From: Cryptomeria japonica
Lineage: Eukaryota; Streptophyta; Pinopsida; Cupressales; Cupressaceae
NCBI RefSeq assembly: GCF_030272615.1
Contig: NC_081405.1
Coordinates: 22,645,772-22,707,771, forward strand
DNA: 62,000 nucleotides
Direction of reading: 5' to 3'
The notes under the pieces are model-generated. The model was not told the DNA's origin. It saw nothing but the letters and a program-made list of their open reading frames with translations, and searched no databases. Position 1 is the first letter of the stretch. Every line of letters starts with the position of its first letter. This document shows, piece after piece, positions 33,613 to 45,681 of the stretch. The translations under genes were made by a program, and so were the position numbers.

Positions 33613-35056
33613 TGATAACTCAATGATGAACGGATAGTACCAAACCGGTACTAAGAGGGGGGGGTGAATCAATATAGGCAAAAACACAATATTAAACCGG
33701 TTTGCTAGCAGCCACTGTGCTTTGGCAGACAAATAGTAACACGGTCTTAAACAAAGTACAATCGGCAAAACCCAGCGTAACTAAGACAAGCATAAACCGG
33801 TTGACACTTATCTTCTCATACAATCTAATACTTCTTTTCCATTTCACCCTAGTGCATGAATAGGTAATCTATTATCAAAAGATATATAACCAGCTAGATC
33901 AACATGATTTACCTTCAGACACAAATTACTCAAACCATCACAAGAATATCACCACACATGGCACACAGATTTTTCACGTGGAAACCCAACTGGGAAAAAC
34001 CACGGTGGGGATGAATACCCACAAGTTGTTTTTGAACTCTTTAGAAGTTTGCTCTGTTAGGAGCCTTGTCTGGTTAAAGATTGATACAATAGGTTCTGTT
34101 AGGAACCGATCCTATTAGGGATCACCTGGTTAAGGGATGGCTAGAATACTCGGTTAAGGGTTAAACCCTGTTAGAGGTTACCTTGTTAGAGGATTTCAAG
34201 AACTCAATGGTTTTGAGTCACCCTATTAAAGGATTTATAGTAAGCCAGTTAAAGCTACCCTGTTAAGGGATTTCCCAACTGTTGAAGTGGTTAGAGATCA
34301 ATAGGTATTACAATGATCTGGTAACAGCACTCAATGCCAATGCAGATCCACTTTAGCTCCTCTTCACCTTCTGCACTTACACTCTGCAGGTATCACTTCT
34401 CTCTTTTGGTCTGGCAAGAATCACGTATCTCTTCTCTTGGATACTCACACACAACTTTTGCCAACAACCTCAGAAAGAAACACAACATTGACCTTATAGG
34501 AAACAGATAGGTCAGTAGCATAAACCTTAAACCCTAAACCTATTAGGTTAAGCAATTCAAACGGTTCAATCTTGAACCAATCTTAAGAAATTCTCCATCG
34601 TTTGTTTTCACCGATTTCATGGCGACTGATAACCCATCACAAGTTATCACTATTTACAGACTTTGCACATTCCCGAGGTAGATAGGAAGAATCTCCTTCA
34701 TGCAAGATCCTTCATGCGCACAAGGCTGACGTGGCAACACAATCTGTTTTTCGTTACAATGCTAACTCATCACACAAAGTCACCAATTGAGTCACACAGG
34801 CTTGAGGCACTTCAATAGGAAACCCTGAAGTTGAGACTACCAACCAGTAGTCATACAAAGCTTCCATGTGTCAGTTCCCATAACCACATGCCGGTTCACC
34901 TTAAAAAAACATACCGCTTCACTTTGGCACAAATGTCGGTTCACAGTGTTATACTGGTTCTCACATATATATCCGTTCACTCTTCTTCAGCATATTGACA
35001 ACAATGACAACATACAATGTCATTATGTCCTCATACCGGTTCACATAATGCCAATA
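33613..35056 (-). repeat. Element D 5' LTR (right on plus strand)
   Basis: 1,444 bp. Starts TGATAACTCAATGATGAACG and ends ATAATGCCAATA (final CA mutated). Contains the reversed CCCCCC motif near 33655, the AACAGGGT series at 34060-34270 and the accggt repeats at 34870-35045. Confidence 0.88.
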
Positions 35057-35061
35057 GAATG

Positions 35062-35212
35062 AACAAGAGAACATTCATCTAAACCTGTGATAGGAACAGA
35101 AAGACTTTGTGACAGGAACAAAAATAGAAACTAAACTCAACTAAAACAAAAACTAGAAGAAATGAAACATCAACAAAAAAACCATGAAAAGAAAAAGGAT
35201 GCACTTACATTA
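35062..35212 (-). repeat. Element E right LTR, last segment
   Basis: Continues the E LTR after D (35057-35061 is D's duplication GAATG). Matches 22795-22948 ('aaaaatagaa', 'aactaaactcaa') and ends CATTA, followed by the duplication GATAA at 35213-35217. Confidence 0.85.
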
Positions 35213-35217
35213 GATAA

Positions 35218-36123
35218 TATAGACAATTCTATAGTCAAAGAACAAAATATTGTTAGATCCCCTCAATTAGCCCATGCCCAGACAAAAGTTAAGAGGAAGA
35301 AAAATTAACTTTCCCATCAAATGATGTTAAGATCTTCCAAGAAAGGGAAGAGTCCATAAACTTAAAAAGTTGTGTCTAATGCAAATTTTTTTGTGGCTGC
35401 AAGTATTTTTGCTTGCCTCTAGCTTAGTGTAACTTTGTTACTGTAAGTGGCAACAATAACCTTTTAATTTCGTCCAGAATGGCCCATTTTTCGTAATTGT
35501 CCCCAATCAGGGATATTTTAGATGCACCCTTATTAGAGTGTTGATGTGATTCTTGTTATTATTATTATGTATGGAGTGGACCCCATGTCCACAAGTTATT
35601 AAAATCAAATAAAATAAATTAAAATAATATATCTAAAAGATATATTAAACAGCTATATTATAATAATATATGTATTATAAGAAATCAAGAATATTTTTGA
35701 AAAAATGGCTCGCTCTACTAATAATCGCTCCTCACTAGCACTCTTTTGCATGTGAAATCTAGGACACTAAGGATCTTTGTGTTGTTCCTTCTAGTTTGAG
35801 GCCTATTTGAGGTGTTCTAGTGTGATTTCTTTTGGGGAGTGGGTAGATTTGGGTATTGTGGCTTTCCCCGAGTAAGGGCTCATTGTCTTTGATACCTAGA
35901 GCCCCTTGCCAACCTTTCTCCTTAGATATTTGCACTACATTTCAAACAAAACCTAGCCCTACAAAATCTGTTGTAATGCAGTCTAACCCTACTACAAGCA
36001 ATAGGAACTTTAAGGATGTTATGAGTGTGGGCATTTAGGCTAATAGTGGGGGTTTTTGGGGTACCATTGGTGTGTTGGTGGTGCAGGGGCACTTAGCAAT
36101 TTCTTTTTAGTTTGTTTCTAGGA
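35218..36123. other. unassigned stretch between elements E and G
   Basis: No clear gene. It should continue the DNA in which E landed, i.e. the LINE relic. A weak plus-strand reading 'PMPRQKLRGRKINFPIK' near 35265 and 'SNRNFKDVMSVG' near 36000 recall LINE ORF1 wording, but stops are frequent. 35600-35690 is very AT-rich with a palindromic 'atatctaaaagatat'. Confidence 0.35.
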
Positions 36124-37698
36124 TGTTGGAATTATGTTTTTAGTTTGTAATAAGGCCAAGAGGCCATTGAGTGTGTTCTCAAATGATTGTAAGGGCCCCA
36201 AGAGTCTTTGTTTGGCCAATGTTGGCATATAAGCTCTTAAGGGTGCCAGGTAGAGCACTTAATAGGATAAGTTGTTTTTGGCTTAATTTAGGTTGGTTGA
36301 TGTTATTTGAGGTTGTTAAGGTCATATGAGTCATTTGAAAGTGGCCAAGTTTGGGTTTGAGCAAAGTTGCTCACCTATGCAACAAATTGCAAAAGTTGCA
36401 AAAGTTGCTCACAACAACTTTGCAACATTTTTGATACACCAACAATTAGTTGGTTGTCATAGTTGGTTGTGAGCATTTGTAGCTACTCCAAGGCTAGTAT
36501 AAGGCTTGGAAAGACTGATGATAAATAGTTGTTGAAGGTTGTTGAAGATTTGAAGCAAATAAACAAATTTTGGTTTCCCATTTGTGTGTGTTCTTCCAAG
36601 TTTGTGTTGTTCTTTGCAAGTTTGTACGACCTGTATGGATCGAGAATCCCAAAAAATGGACATGGATTATTAGTTTGGTGTCTTACCTTCATTTTTTTGT
36701 GATTTTTAGTCTTGAAGTGTTGTAGTTTGTGAATAATCTTCATTTTGTTAAAGGTGGGTTCAAGAGCCCTAAAAACCAGGGTTTTGAGAGCAAAGTGGTT
36801 CCAACCTAATGTTTCATGGTGGATTTCCTCTTTGAAACCTTGTGGAATATTAGGTTGCACTTTATTCTATGTTTTCTTTTTGGTTTTGAAATAGGTAAAT
36901 CCAAATCAGAGATTTGCCACCATACCCTAAGCTTGGCACGTTGACTTGGCAAGCATTAGGAATCATGGATAACAGGCCCCAATTGGGTGAATATGGTGGG
37001 TGGAAGTGAATTATAATAGGTTTGGAATTATATATGGAAGCATAGACCCCAAACTATCATCAATTCACTCAGGCAATCAGACCAGTGAAGGAGTTTTGAT
37101 CAATCCCTATTTTTAAGGTCTGGAAAGGGGCAATTAGGCCTAGTTAACCGGTAAGGGTTATATACGTTAGAGACAAAACCCACCTCCGGTTTGGAGATAT
37201 TATATGTATACCCTAAAAGGGTTTCTAGAAACTTAAATATTTCATAGTGTTGTTCATGAAGTTTAACCGGCCAATGTAGAATACCTCGCCAACAGGGCTA
37301 CTAGAACCGGTTAGGCCTAAAAGTGCAGTTTGTTTGTAAATCACCAAACCGGTAAGTGTCAAAACTTCCTGAGTAAGGAATAGGGTTTGGAATCCATCCA
37401 AATTCATATATCCTAATGTGTGTAGTGTGGGAATGAAGATCCTATGGTAGAGGGGTTGAACTCTCTAGTTGAGTGTGAAAGGGAGTGGGAAAACAAGGTC
37501 TCCGAAGCAAGAAACTGGAACTCGCAAAACAACAAGTGCTTATCCTAACCTAAGGACCTTGGGAAGGTTAGACAGGGTAATTCTTGCAGACCCTTGGAGT
37601 GTGTGAGGTGTAGAATCATTGGATGGTTCTGGTGTAGCTTGGAGGAGATACCTAGACAAGGTATCACAAACCAGTGAGAGACAATCCACTCTACATCA
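36124..37698 (+). repeat. Element G 5' LTR (probable)
   Basis: Starts TGTTGGAATTATG and ends CTACATCA three bases before a primer site, giving an LTR of about 1,575 bp. No second LTR is found in the window, so the left end is a guess from the TGTTGG start. It contains accggt-type motifs near 37147, 37267 and 37340. Confidence 0.55.
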
Positions 37699-37701
37699 GA
37701 T

Positions 37702-37714
37702 TGGTATCAGAGCC
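37702..37714 (+). other. Element G primer-binding site
   Basis: TGGTATCAGAGCC, a perfect initiator-Met site, 23 bp before the gag ATG. Confidence 0.85.
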
Positions 37715-37736
37715 AATTGATTGAACAAAGTGGTGT

Positions 37737-38720
37737 ATGTCAGACCCAGAGGTAGAGTTAGAAGCTAGCAGCATGCCACCAAAGGCAATGAGCCAAGAGG
37801 CCATCAGGAAGTTGGTCCAAGACATGTTTAGTGAAGCTCGGGAGCAAGAAACCAAGAAAGAGATGGGCAAGGTCACTAAATGGGGTGATCAAACTGATGA
37901 TGAAGATGCAAATGTGTTAGAGGTCTTAATAGAAAAGAAGGAGTTGGACAAAGTTCAGCAGATCTTCTTAGATGCCCTCAAGTCACTCAATAAAGACAAC
38001 ATACAAGGTTTACCTATCTACAGTGGAAGCCTAAATGGAGAGGAGTTATTGGATTGGATAGAAGCCTTGAACAATCATTTTGAATACAAGGAACTTGCAG
38101 AAGAAAAGAGGGTCAATTTGGCCAAGTCAAGATTGAAGGGATCAGCCCAGGTGTGGTGGAACATGATGCAATAAGAAAGGAACAAAATGGAAGAAAGAAG
38201 ATCATCTCTTAGGAGAGACTGAAGATCAGGATTAAAACTCAATTCTTACCTGTAAATTATGAGGTGCAGATGCACCAAAGCTGCAGAATCTAAAACAAAG
38301 AGAAATGGATGTGAGTACTTATACAAAGGAGTTCAACAACCTTACCCTAAGAGCTAGGAAGCAAGAGAAAGAAGTGGAGAAGGTTGCAAGGTACTTAAAT
38401 TGCCTTAGACAAAACATTCAAGATGAGATCAACATGATAGCACTTGACACAGTCCACAAATGCTTTTAGTTGGCCTTGAGAGCAGAAGACAAGATCAAAA
38501 GAAAAAGTGAATAGAATCAAAGGGGCAGAGGTGGCAAAGCTTACAGAGGAAGAGGCACCTTTGAAAGGGGATATAATCCCAGAAAGAATGAAGAAGGCAA
38601 TCAATCAGAGAATGATGGTGATAATCCTAACCAAGGAGGATAGTTTAGAGGCAACTCTAGAGGAATAAATTACTATAGAGGTTGTTCAGCCCAACAATAA
38701 GAATAATAACTATAGTTAAA
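37737..38720 (+). pseudogene. Element G gag (Ty3/gypsy)
   Basis: Open for 145 codons from ATG 37737. 'LPIYSGSLNGEELLDWIEAL' and 'AKSRLKGSAQVWWNMMQ' are the gypsy gag (retrotransposon gag / capsid) signature. TAA at 38172-38174 is followed by continuation in shifted frames: 'YTKEFNNLTLRARKQ' near 38320, then an Arg/Gly-rich nucleocapsid-like stretch (38510-38690). A knuckle is only hinted at near 38735. No protease or pol follows before the sequence changes, so the element is truncated or interrupted here. Confidence 0.75.
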
Positions 38721-39525
38721 GTCTCAACCCAAAGTTTGGACATTCACTCTGTGAAGTTACTATCTCCATAGTTGGTGTTCATTTGATTGTCAACCCAAGG
38801 ATGTAATACTTGAAATGGGTATGCACTATATATGCACTAAGTTCCTGTGATAGCTACCCTACATTACTACAACATCTAACATCTATGCAAGAGAGGTAAG
38901 AAAGAATTGAAACAACTGAATGTCTACAAGAAAAACTCTTCATTAACATAAATTTCACTCAAGAAATACTAAGTCCAAAGCTGTCAAACAGGAATTACTC
39001 TGTTTGCTTTGGCTGGAGGAACAATCAATGCAAGAACGTCTACTACAGCTAAAGAAGAAAACTAATTTTAGCAAAGGCATGGGAACACTCACCAAGTGGG
39101 CCCTCTTAGATGAGTGTTTCCAAGCTTCCAAAATAACTCTAAGTGCTTAGAATAGCATATCTTTATTCATTGTTCCTCAAAAGTTGATACATTATTCAGA
39201 ATCAAAAGAAACTCAAAACACTCTGCAACTTTATTTCTAAATCTTCTTCTCTTTTTCTTTTCTTTTCTTTCTAACCTTTGAAAAGAGACAAAGACCCTTA
39301 TTTAAAATAAAACAACTACTTCCTACAACACAGATCACATCGATGAGAAGACGCGGATAATATTCATGAAGGGAAACAGTCGGAGTTAAGCCATTGATAA
39401 TGTGGATCTAAACCAAACCATAGCCATAACATAGCGTGGTGGTATTTACAATACTAATGCCCACTTTAGTCAGACATCAATGAGTATTGCGTGTGTTACC
39501 CCTTATTTATCCACTTATAGCTTAT
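38721..39525. other. unassigned stretch, possible minus-strand LTR fragment
   Basis: No gene. The reverse complement has 'attttaaataagggtc' followed by purine-rich DNA (AAGAAAAGAAAAGAAAAAG near 39260), which looks like the promoter and R region of a gypsy LTR. Element F is inserted at its right end; the same sequence would continue at 46211. No partner repeat was found. Confidence 0.3.
39521..39525. other. target site duplication CTTAT (left) of element F
   Basis: CTTAT before the 5' LTR is repeated at 46206-46210 after the 3' LTR. Confidence 0.92.
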
Positions 39526-40005
39526 TGTTGGTGTAAATAATTATTCATCATGGATATTATTACACTTACTTAAGTTTACTTAGGATAATGCATTTCATAG
39601 TAGTTTGGATATGAGACACTTGGGTGTTTGTGCCTCATTGGGATAGTGTGTATAGGAGAAATTCCACCTCTTATGGTGTTGATCTTGTTATTACACTATC
39701 ATATCCACTTATTGTGGAGTGATAATTCCACCTTCGGTGGGTGATCCACCTCATGTGGAATATTATATTATTTCTCCTACCTACCCACACCTATTTCCTA
39801 CCTACCCTTGTTTCTCATTGAGCCACTTGTCATATTTGTGTGCTCATACATCCATATGGCTTTGCCTATATAAGCAGGCCTCTATTCATTGTATTGGTTA
39901 ATCCAGTTGATCATTTTTATATTGATGAGAATACAGTTTGTTCTTGTCATTCTATTGTCTCTTTTATGCTTTTCATTGTGCCCTTGATCTTGGCAAAATC
40001 CAACA
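39526..40005 (+). repeat. Element F 5' LTR
   Basis: Begins TGTTGGTGTAAATAATTATT and ends CAAAATCCAACA. TATATAA is at 39867-39873. It lacks the 28-bp primer-site copy seen in the LTRs of A. Confidence 0.93.
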
Positions 40006-40017
40006 TGGTATCAGAGC
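40006..40017 (+). other. Element F primer-binding site
   Basis: TGGTATCAGAGC directly after the LTR; initiator-Met type. Confidence 0.9.
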
Positions 40018-41610
40018 TATTGGGGCTTCGTTGATCAATTTTTGGAGACATCGTGGAAGGCTTCTATTTTCGGATTTGGGGATCTTCATTTTTTGGAGGC
40101 ATCTTACAGCGATTTGGACATCACCATTGAATCCGGGAGGCCATTTCCATAAATTTCGACTATAAAGTCGACCTATTTTGGTGAGGAAAAATTTTTTCCC
40201 CAATTTTGCTACATAGTACGGAATTTTCGGATTTATTAATATTTTTTCAAAAAAAAAAAAAAATTCTTTCTTTTCTGAAAAATCTTTTTCAAAAGTTAGA
40301 AAAATCAAAAAAATTTCAAAAAAATCCGAAATCGAAAAAGAAATCAAAAAAAAAATTAAAAAAGCTGCATTTGTTTGGGGGTCCGAAGACCCCCCCGTAC
40401 ATTGTACTCTACATCTTCTGTTCACAGATCCGCCCTCGCCGTACTCTACAGACGCCGTGCTCCGAGCCTGCCAGTCGCACATACCTGGTCCCACGCGCCG
40501 CAGACTGTGACCGTGACCGTGACCTGCGCAGCACTCGTACCTGTCTGCCGCGTCCGTCCGTGCCGCCTCCATCCGGCAGTTCCCGGAAGCTCCCCGCACG
40601 TCCTCCGCGCCGAAGCCTCGTTTGCCACAGGTCTTGGCTCCGTGCTCCGGCGGCCTCCACAGGTCCTCCTACCGGCGGCTCCCCCGTCATCCTCCTCCCG
40701 CGAGCGGCCCCCGCAGCGCCCAGCAGCGCCTCTACTCCGCCGCTCCTCGGCGCCCTCCACCTCCAGCCCGTCTAACAGGTCACCGAACCCGACCACACCT
40801 TCTGCCACGTCAGCGAGCCACATCGATTTTTCGTACGCCGAGTCAGATTCCGTACAGATGCCACATCACCCTGCCACATCAAACAGCACAGTCAGCTATT
40901 CCGTACAGTACGGAATACCCAGTCAGTTTGCCACGTAGTGTTTTGCTGACATCAGCACCACATCAGCATTTTTTGAAAAAATTTTAACCCCTCTCCATTG
41001 GGCTTTTCAGTTTTGCAGTCCAACTTTGGAAGGCCATATCTTGCTCATTTTTGCTCCTTTTTTGGTGCAATTTTTTTTGAAATGGGCTAAAATTTCGTGA
41101 TCTTCGCAGTGGTGTGGTTATTTTCTGATTTTGATGCATAGGTTTTTCGGAATTTTCGGATTCTCTCAGCAGTACCTGTCCAATCCTCAATTCTGCAACT
41201 TCAAAGGCCTCGTTTGAGCTCATACGACCTCCTTTTTAGGTGCCATTTTTTTTGAAAGTGCTTATTTTTTCATATACTTTCTGAATCTATGATCAGATTT
41301 CAGAGATTTTGAGTGAAAATTGTACTTTCAGATATTGGTCTTATTTGGCCTATTAGGTACTTGTAAATTGCTTGGATCTTAGTTAGATCTCTTGCATTAT
41401 CAGTTTGAGTCTCTTTTGGCCTTCTTGAGGCAGTTGTAAAATTGTAAATCAGAAGTCCACTTTGCCATTTTTTGCAAGTGGCCCATTGTATACGCACTAC
41501 TTATAAAGTGCCAAAATCATCACATTTGGGGGGGTTCTTTGATTGAGTGAATTTTGGGGGGTGTCTTGTGTGATTGTGCCTCTCTTTGTGCTCTTTCCAT
41601 TCTTGTTGCA
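40018..41610 (+). other. Element F leader with GC-rich block
   Basis: A ~1.6-kb untranslated leader. 40220-40370 is A/T-rich with long A runs. 40378-40800 is strikingly C/G-rich with many CCG and CGC triplets, then 'cacatca' and 'ccgtaca' phrases to ~40970. From 40985 the leader aligns with that of A. Long open frames occur on both strands of the GC block because stops are rare there; none resembles a known protein. Confidence 0.75.
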
Positions 41611-44600
41611 ATGAGTCCTAATAAGTTTCCACCATTAACTCCACATAATTATGCATCATGGAAAATTAAAGTATGGAGCAAACTAATGGAAAAGGGTCTC
41701 ACACATTACATAGATGGAACAATAACAGCACCACTTGATCCTAAGGCTGATCCAAATGCTCAATTAGAATGGCTCACTAATAATTGCATGGCTCTTGGAA
41801 CCTTACGCAAGTATGTATCAGATGACCTCATTTTCCACATTGAGAAGTGTAAAACAATTAAAGAGGCTTGGGATATGTTTCAGAAATTGTATGGACAAGT
41901 TGATGAAATCAGAGGCTATCAGATTGATAATGAGCTCACCAACTTAGATCCCAAGAATTTCGATACAATCCAAGATTATGTAACCAAAGCAAATGAGCTA
42001 AGAGCAAAGCTAAAGGATTGTGGAATAGACAAAAAGGATGCTCAATTGATATTCAACTTGTTGGACAAGCTTGCACCAGAATATGCAGCATTTGTATCTA
42101 GCTTCCAAACTCATCGTTTGACAGTGGGGAGTTCTTATGTTATGCCTTCTTTTGAAGCTTTCACAGAAATGTTGATATTGGAACAATCTAAGTTGTTGAA
42201 CATGGGGTTTCTCAAGTCTTCAAAGTCCAAGGCTTTGGTAGCAAATCAAGGAAATCAAGGAAGTCAAGGCAAAAATTCCAACAAGAAGAAAAAGCAATCT
42301 AAGTCTCAACCACACCAAGAAAAGGGACAATCATCCTCTCCATCACAAGGCAATCAACAATCCTCTTCCAAGAAGGGGACACCACCTAAGAAGGATAAAC
42401 CAACTTGTGCATATTGCAAAAAGTATGGTCATGATGAGCATCGATGCCACGCAAAGCAAGTTGATGAGTTAACCAATCTTCTCAAGAAAGACAACATCAA
42501 CTTGCCATCCGCCTACACAAAGAAGGATTCATCTTCTCCTTCTTCCTCACAGTCTAAGGGCAAAGGGCAAGCATTTGTGGCTACAACAGGTTCTTCACAG
42601 CAATGGATACTTGACTCAGGTGCCTCATATCACATGGGTTCTACAAAGGAGCAGTTTTCTACATTAGAGCCATCTAAGGTACCTCACATTTACATAGGAG
42701 ATGATACACAAGTAGAGGTTGAAGGGAAAGGTTCAGTTGACATGGATGATGGAACATTTGAGAATGTTCTCTATGTTCCTAACTTGTCTACCAACCTTCT
42801 CTCCATCTACCAAATCACTCACTATGGGAATGGGAAAAAGGTTGAGTTTACACCAGATTCAGTTGTGGTAAAGGAACTTGATGATGATGCCTTGGTAGCA
42901 GTGGGACAAGTCAATGAAAACTCAAGGCTTTATTCATTTTCCCACTTTGTGCCACGTTCACCTTCTAGGGCTTTGCTTACTCATTCAAATTCAGAAAGTA
43001 AGCTATGGCATGAGTGGTTTGGTCACCTCAACTACCGCTATCTTCAGCAGCTCAGCACTAAAGACATGGTCACAGGTCTTCCTCGAATCAAGTTTTCAGA
43101 GGGTGTATGTTCAGGTTGTTCCATGGGCAAGCATCCCGAAGAGAAATTTGATAAAGAGAAAACTTGGAGAGCTTTGGAAGTTCTTCAACTTGTTCACAGT
43201 GATGTAGCAGGTCCATTTCCAGCACCTTCATTTAGTAAGGCCCGCTATGTTCTTACCTTCATTGATGACTACTCCCGCTTCACTTGGGTCTACTTTCTCA
43301 TTCATAAGAGTGAAGTATTTGACAGATTTCAGGACTTCAAGACTCGTGTGGAAAAGCAATCAGGGAAAGTGATCAAGATTCTTCGTACAGATAATGGCAG
43401 GGAATATGTGAACAAAAGACTTGAGGATTTTTGTACATTTGAGGGGATTGATCTTCAGCATTCTGTTGCATACACACCACAGCAGAACGGGGTTGCAGAA
43501 CGCAAGAATCGAACTCTCAAAGAAATGGCTAGCTGTATGATTCATGCACGTTCTCTTGATCCCGCCTTTTGGGCAGAGGCTATCAGTTGTGCCACACACA
43601 TCCAAAATCGGGTTCCTCACAAAGCTTTACAAGGTATTACTCCTTTTGAAGCTTGGGTTGGTAGGAAACTGATTGTGAGACATTTCAAAGTCTTTGGGTG
43701 TCCAGCATGGGCTCGCATACCTCCACAGAAATGCAAGACATTGGAACCACAGAGTCAGCCTTGCATATTTGTTGGATATCCTGAGGGTGTTAAGGCATAC
43801 AGATTGATGGATCTAGAGACACATGAGGTATTCATTGAGAGGAGTGTTCACTTTGAGGAAAGCTCTCCTAGATTAGCCTCTCTACCTCCTCCACCTTCCT
43901 CCATTGTGGATAGTGATGTTAGTGATTCAGATGATGAGACTCCCTCAACTCTGACTCGCAGGGTTACACCTCCGCAGGGTCCACTTACAGTTGAGGTGCC
44001 TCGTTCTCCACCTCCACCTAGACCTCGTTGGGCTCGACAGACACTTGAGTCCGTGGGTTCTCTTGTTGGGGATCCTTCGGATACATGGAGAACTCGATCA
44101 CAACATCAGGATCTTCCACATGCATTCATTGCTACCGCTTCCGATCCACAGACATTTAGGGAAGCATCAGGGGTTCCTGAATGGGACCAAGCTATGGAGG
44201 AAGAGTATAGTTCCTTGATGAGGAACCACACATGGGATCTAGTCCATCTCCCTAAGGGGAGAAAGATGGTTTGATGTAAGTGGATCTATCGGACCAAGTT
44301 TGTAGCGGATGGTAGTGTGGATAAGTATAAGGCTCGGCTTGTTGCAAAAGGTTTCTCGCAGGTTGCAGGTGTTGACTATACTGAGACCTTTGCACCCATA
44401 GCTAAGATGAACTCCATTCGTTTGACACTTGCTATAGCTGCAGCTCATGGTTGGGCTATACATCAGATGGATGTGAAGAGTGATTTTCTTCATGGTGATC
44501 TTGATGAGGAGATTTATATGGAGCAGCCACAGGGTTTCATCCAGGATACTTCCTTGGTTTGCAGACTAAGGAAATCTATCTATGGCCTTAAGCAGGCCCC

Positions 44601-45681
44601 CAGGGCTTGGTATGCCAAGATGGATTCCTTTCTTCTCTCCGCAGGTTTCACCAGGTGTCATTCCGATCCGAATGTCTACATTTTGCGACAGGATGACTCT
44701 CACTTGATACTTGTGCTCTATGTTGATGACTTGATCATTACAGGGAGTACTTCATCCATCATTAGCAGGGTCAAATCTGCTTTGCATGACAGATTTTCTA
44801 TGACTGACTTGGGTCTTTTGCACTACTTTCTCGGGATAGAGATTTCTCAGTCATCTTCCGGGATTACTCTATCGCAGCCCAAGTATGCTCTTGATCTACT
44901 TGCACGCTTTCATATGGCTGATTGTAAGCCTGCCCCGACTCCCTTTCTTTCAGGAGTCAAGCTTGAGGCTCAGTGTTCTTCTCCACTAGTGGATGCCACT
45001 TTGTATCGTCAGCTTGTGGGTAGTCTCATCTACTTGACTCATACATGCCCTGATATTTCATTTGTAGTTGGCATGGTTTCCCGCTTCATGCAGGAACCAC
45101 ATGAGCTTCATTGGAAAGCTGCCAAACGCATTCTACATTACATCCAGGGTACACATCACTATGGGATTCACTATGCAGCAGGCACAGGACTTCGCTTGGT
45201 TGGTTACACAGACTCCGATTGGGCTGGTGATCTAGTTGATCGTAAGTCTACTTCTGGTTACAGTTTTCACCTTGGTTCGGGCCCCATTTGTTGGCAGAGT
45301 AAGAAGCAACATGCTATTGCTCTCTCTTCGACTGAGGCTGAGTATCGAGGCACTGTTAATGCAGAGACTGAAACCATTTGGCTCCAGCAGATTCTCACAG
45401 AGTTTGGATTCCCTACTCCACGGCCGACAGTCCTATATTGCGACAATCAGAGTGCCATTGCTATCTCGAAGAACCCGGTCCAGCACCAGTGGACCAAACA
45501 CATCGAGATTCATATGCACTATATCCGAGAGCTCATCCAGGAGCAGGTCATTGATTTGCAGTATTGTTCTACAGCAGAGTAGGTTGCTGACATATTCACC
45601 AAACCTTTCACCGAGAGTAAGTTCCAGCAGTTGCGAGCTCTCTTGGGGGTGCGGGATGTGTCATTAGGGGGGGTCAGCTGA
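41611..45681 (+). pseudogene. Element F copia gag-pol polyprotein with two stop codons
   Basis: One frame of ~1,356 codons, broken only by TGA 44272-44274 (probably from an Arg CGA) and TAG 45580-45582 (probably from a Gln CAG). Start chosen at ATG 41611 by alignment with A; an in-frame ATG lies at 41554. Domains by residue: gag 1-230; knuckle CAYCKKYGHDEHRC ~266; protease DSGAS ~335; pre-integrase 'WHEWFGHLNY' ~466; integrase with Asp ~531, Asp ~594 and Glu ~630 (DD35E spacing) in VHSDVAGP, LRTDNGREY and NGVAERKN; reverse transcriptase with YVDD at 44719-44730; RNase H with TDSDWAGD, LSSTEAEY and YCDNQSA (45205-45450). All catalytic residues that I can locate are present. The polyprotein would be cut by its own protease to give particle, integrase and reverse transcriptase. 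Confidence 0.93.

Larger units (their letters stand above)
28159..35056 (-). mobile_element. Element D: Ty1/copia element inside element E right LTR
   Basis: A minus-strand relative of C. The right LTR (5' in element sense) is 33613-35056 (1,444 bp). The left LTR, 28159-29190 (1,032 bp), carries an internal deletion. The flanking duplication is GAAGG (28154-28158) against GAATG (35057-35061), one base apart. E's other LTR has GTAGG followed by the same AACAAGAG, confirming the site. Pol is less damaged than in C: three long open stretches cover integrase end to RNase H. Confidence 0.92.
14792..35212 (-). mobile_element. Element E: Ty3/gypsy retrotransposon with copia elements in both LTRs
   Basis: A minus-strand gypsy element. 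Its left (3') LTR is 14792-14960 plus 22348-22948, its right (5') LTR is 27528-28158 plus 35062-35212, and the internal part is 22949-27527. LTR ends are TGATG...CATCA (right copy decayed to CATTA). Order on the minus strand is gag, protease, reverse transcriptase-RNase H, integrase, as in Ty3/gypsy. All frames are broken by many stops. Copia element C sits in the left LTR and D in the right LTR at different positions and in opposite orientation. Without these insertions E is about 6.1 kb. Confidence 0.9.

Noticed and set aside
40206-40987. Several overlapping open frames (up to 189 codons) on both strands with Pro/Arg/Ser-rich products
   Set aside because: The GC-rich DNA simply lacks stops. 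Frames overlap on both strands, show no domain, and lie in an untranslated leader.
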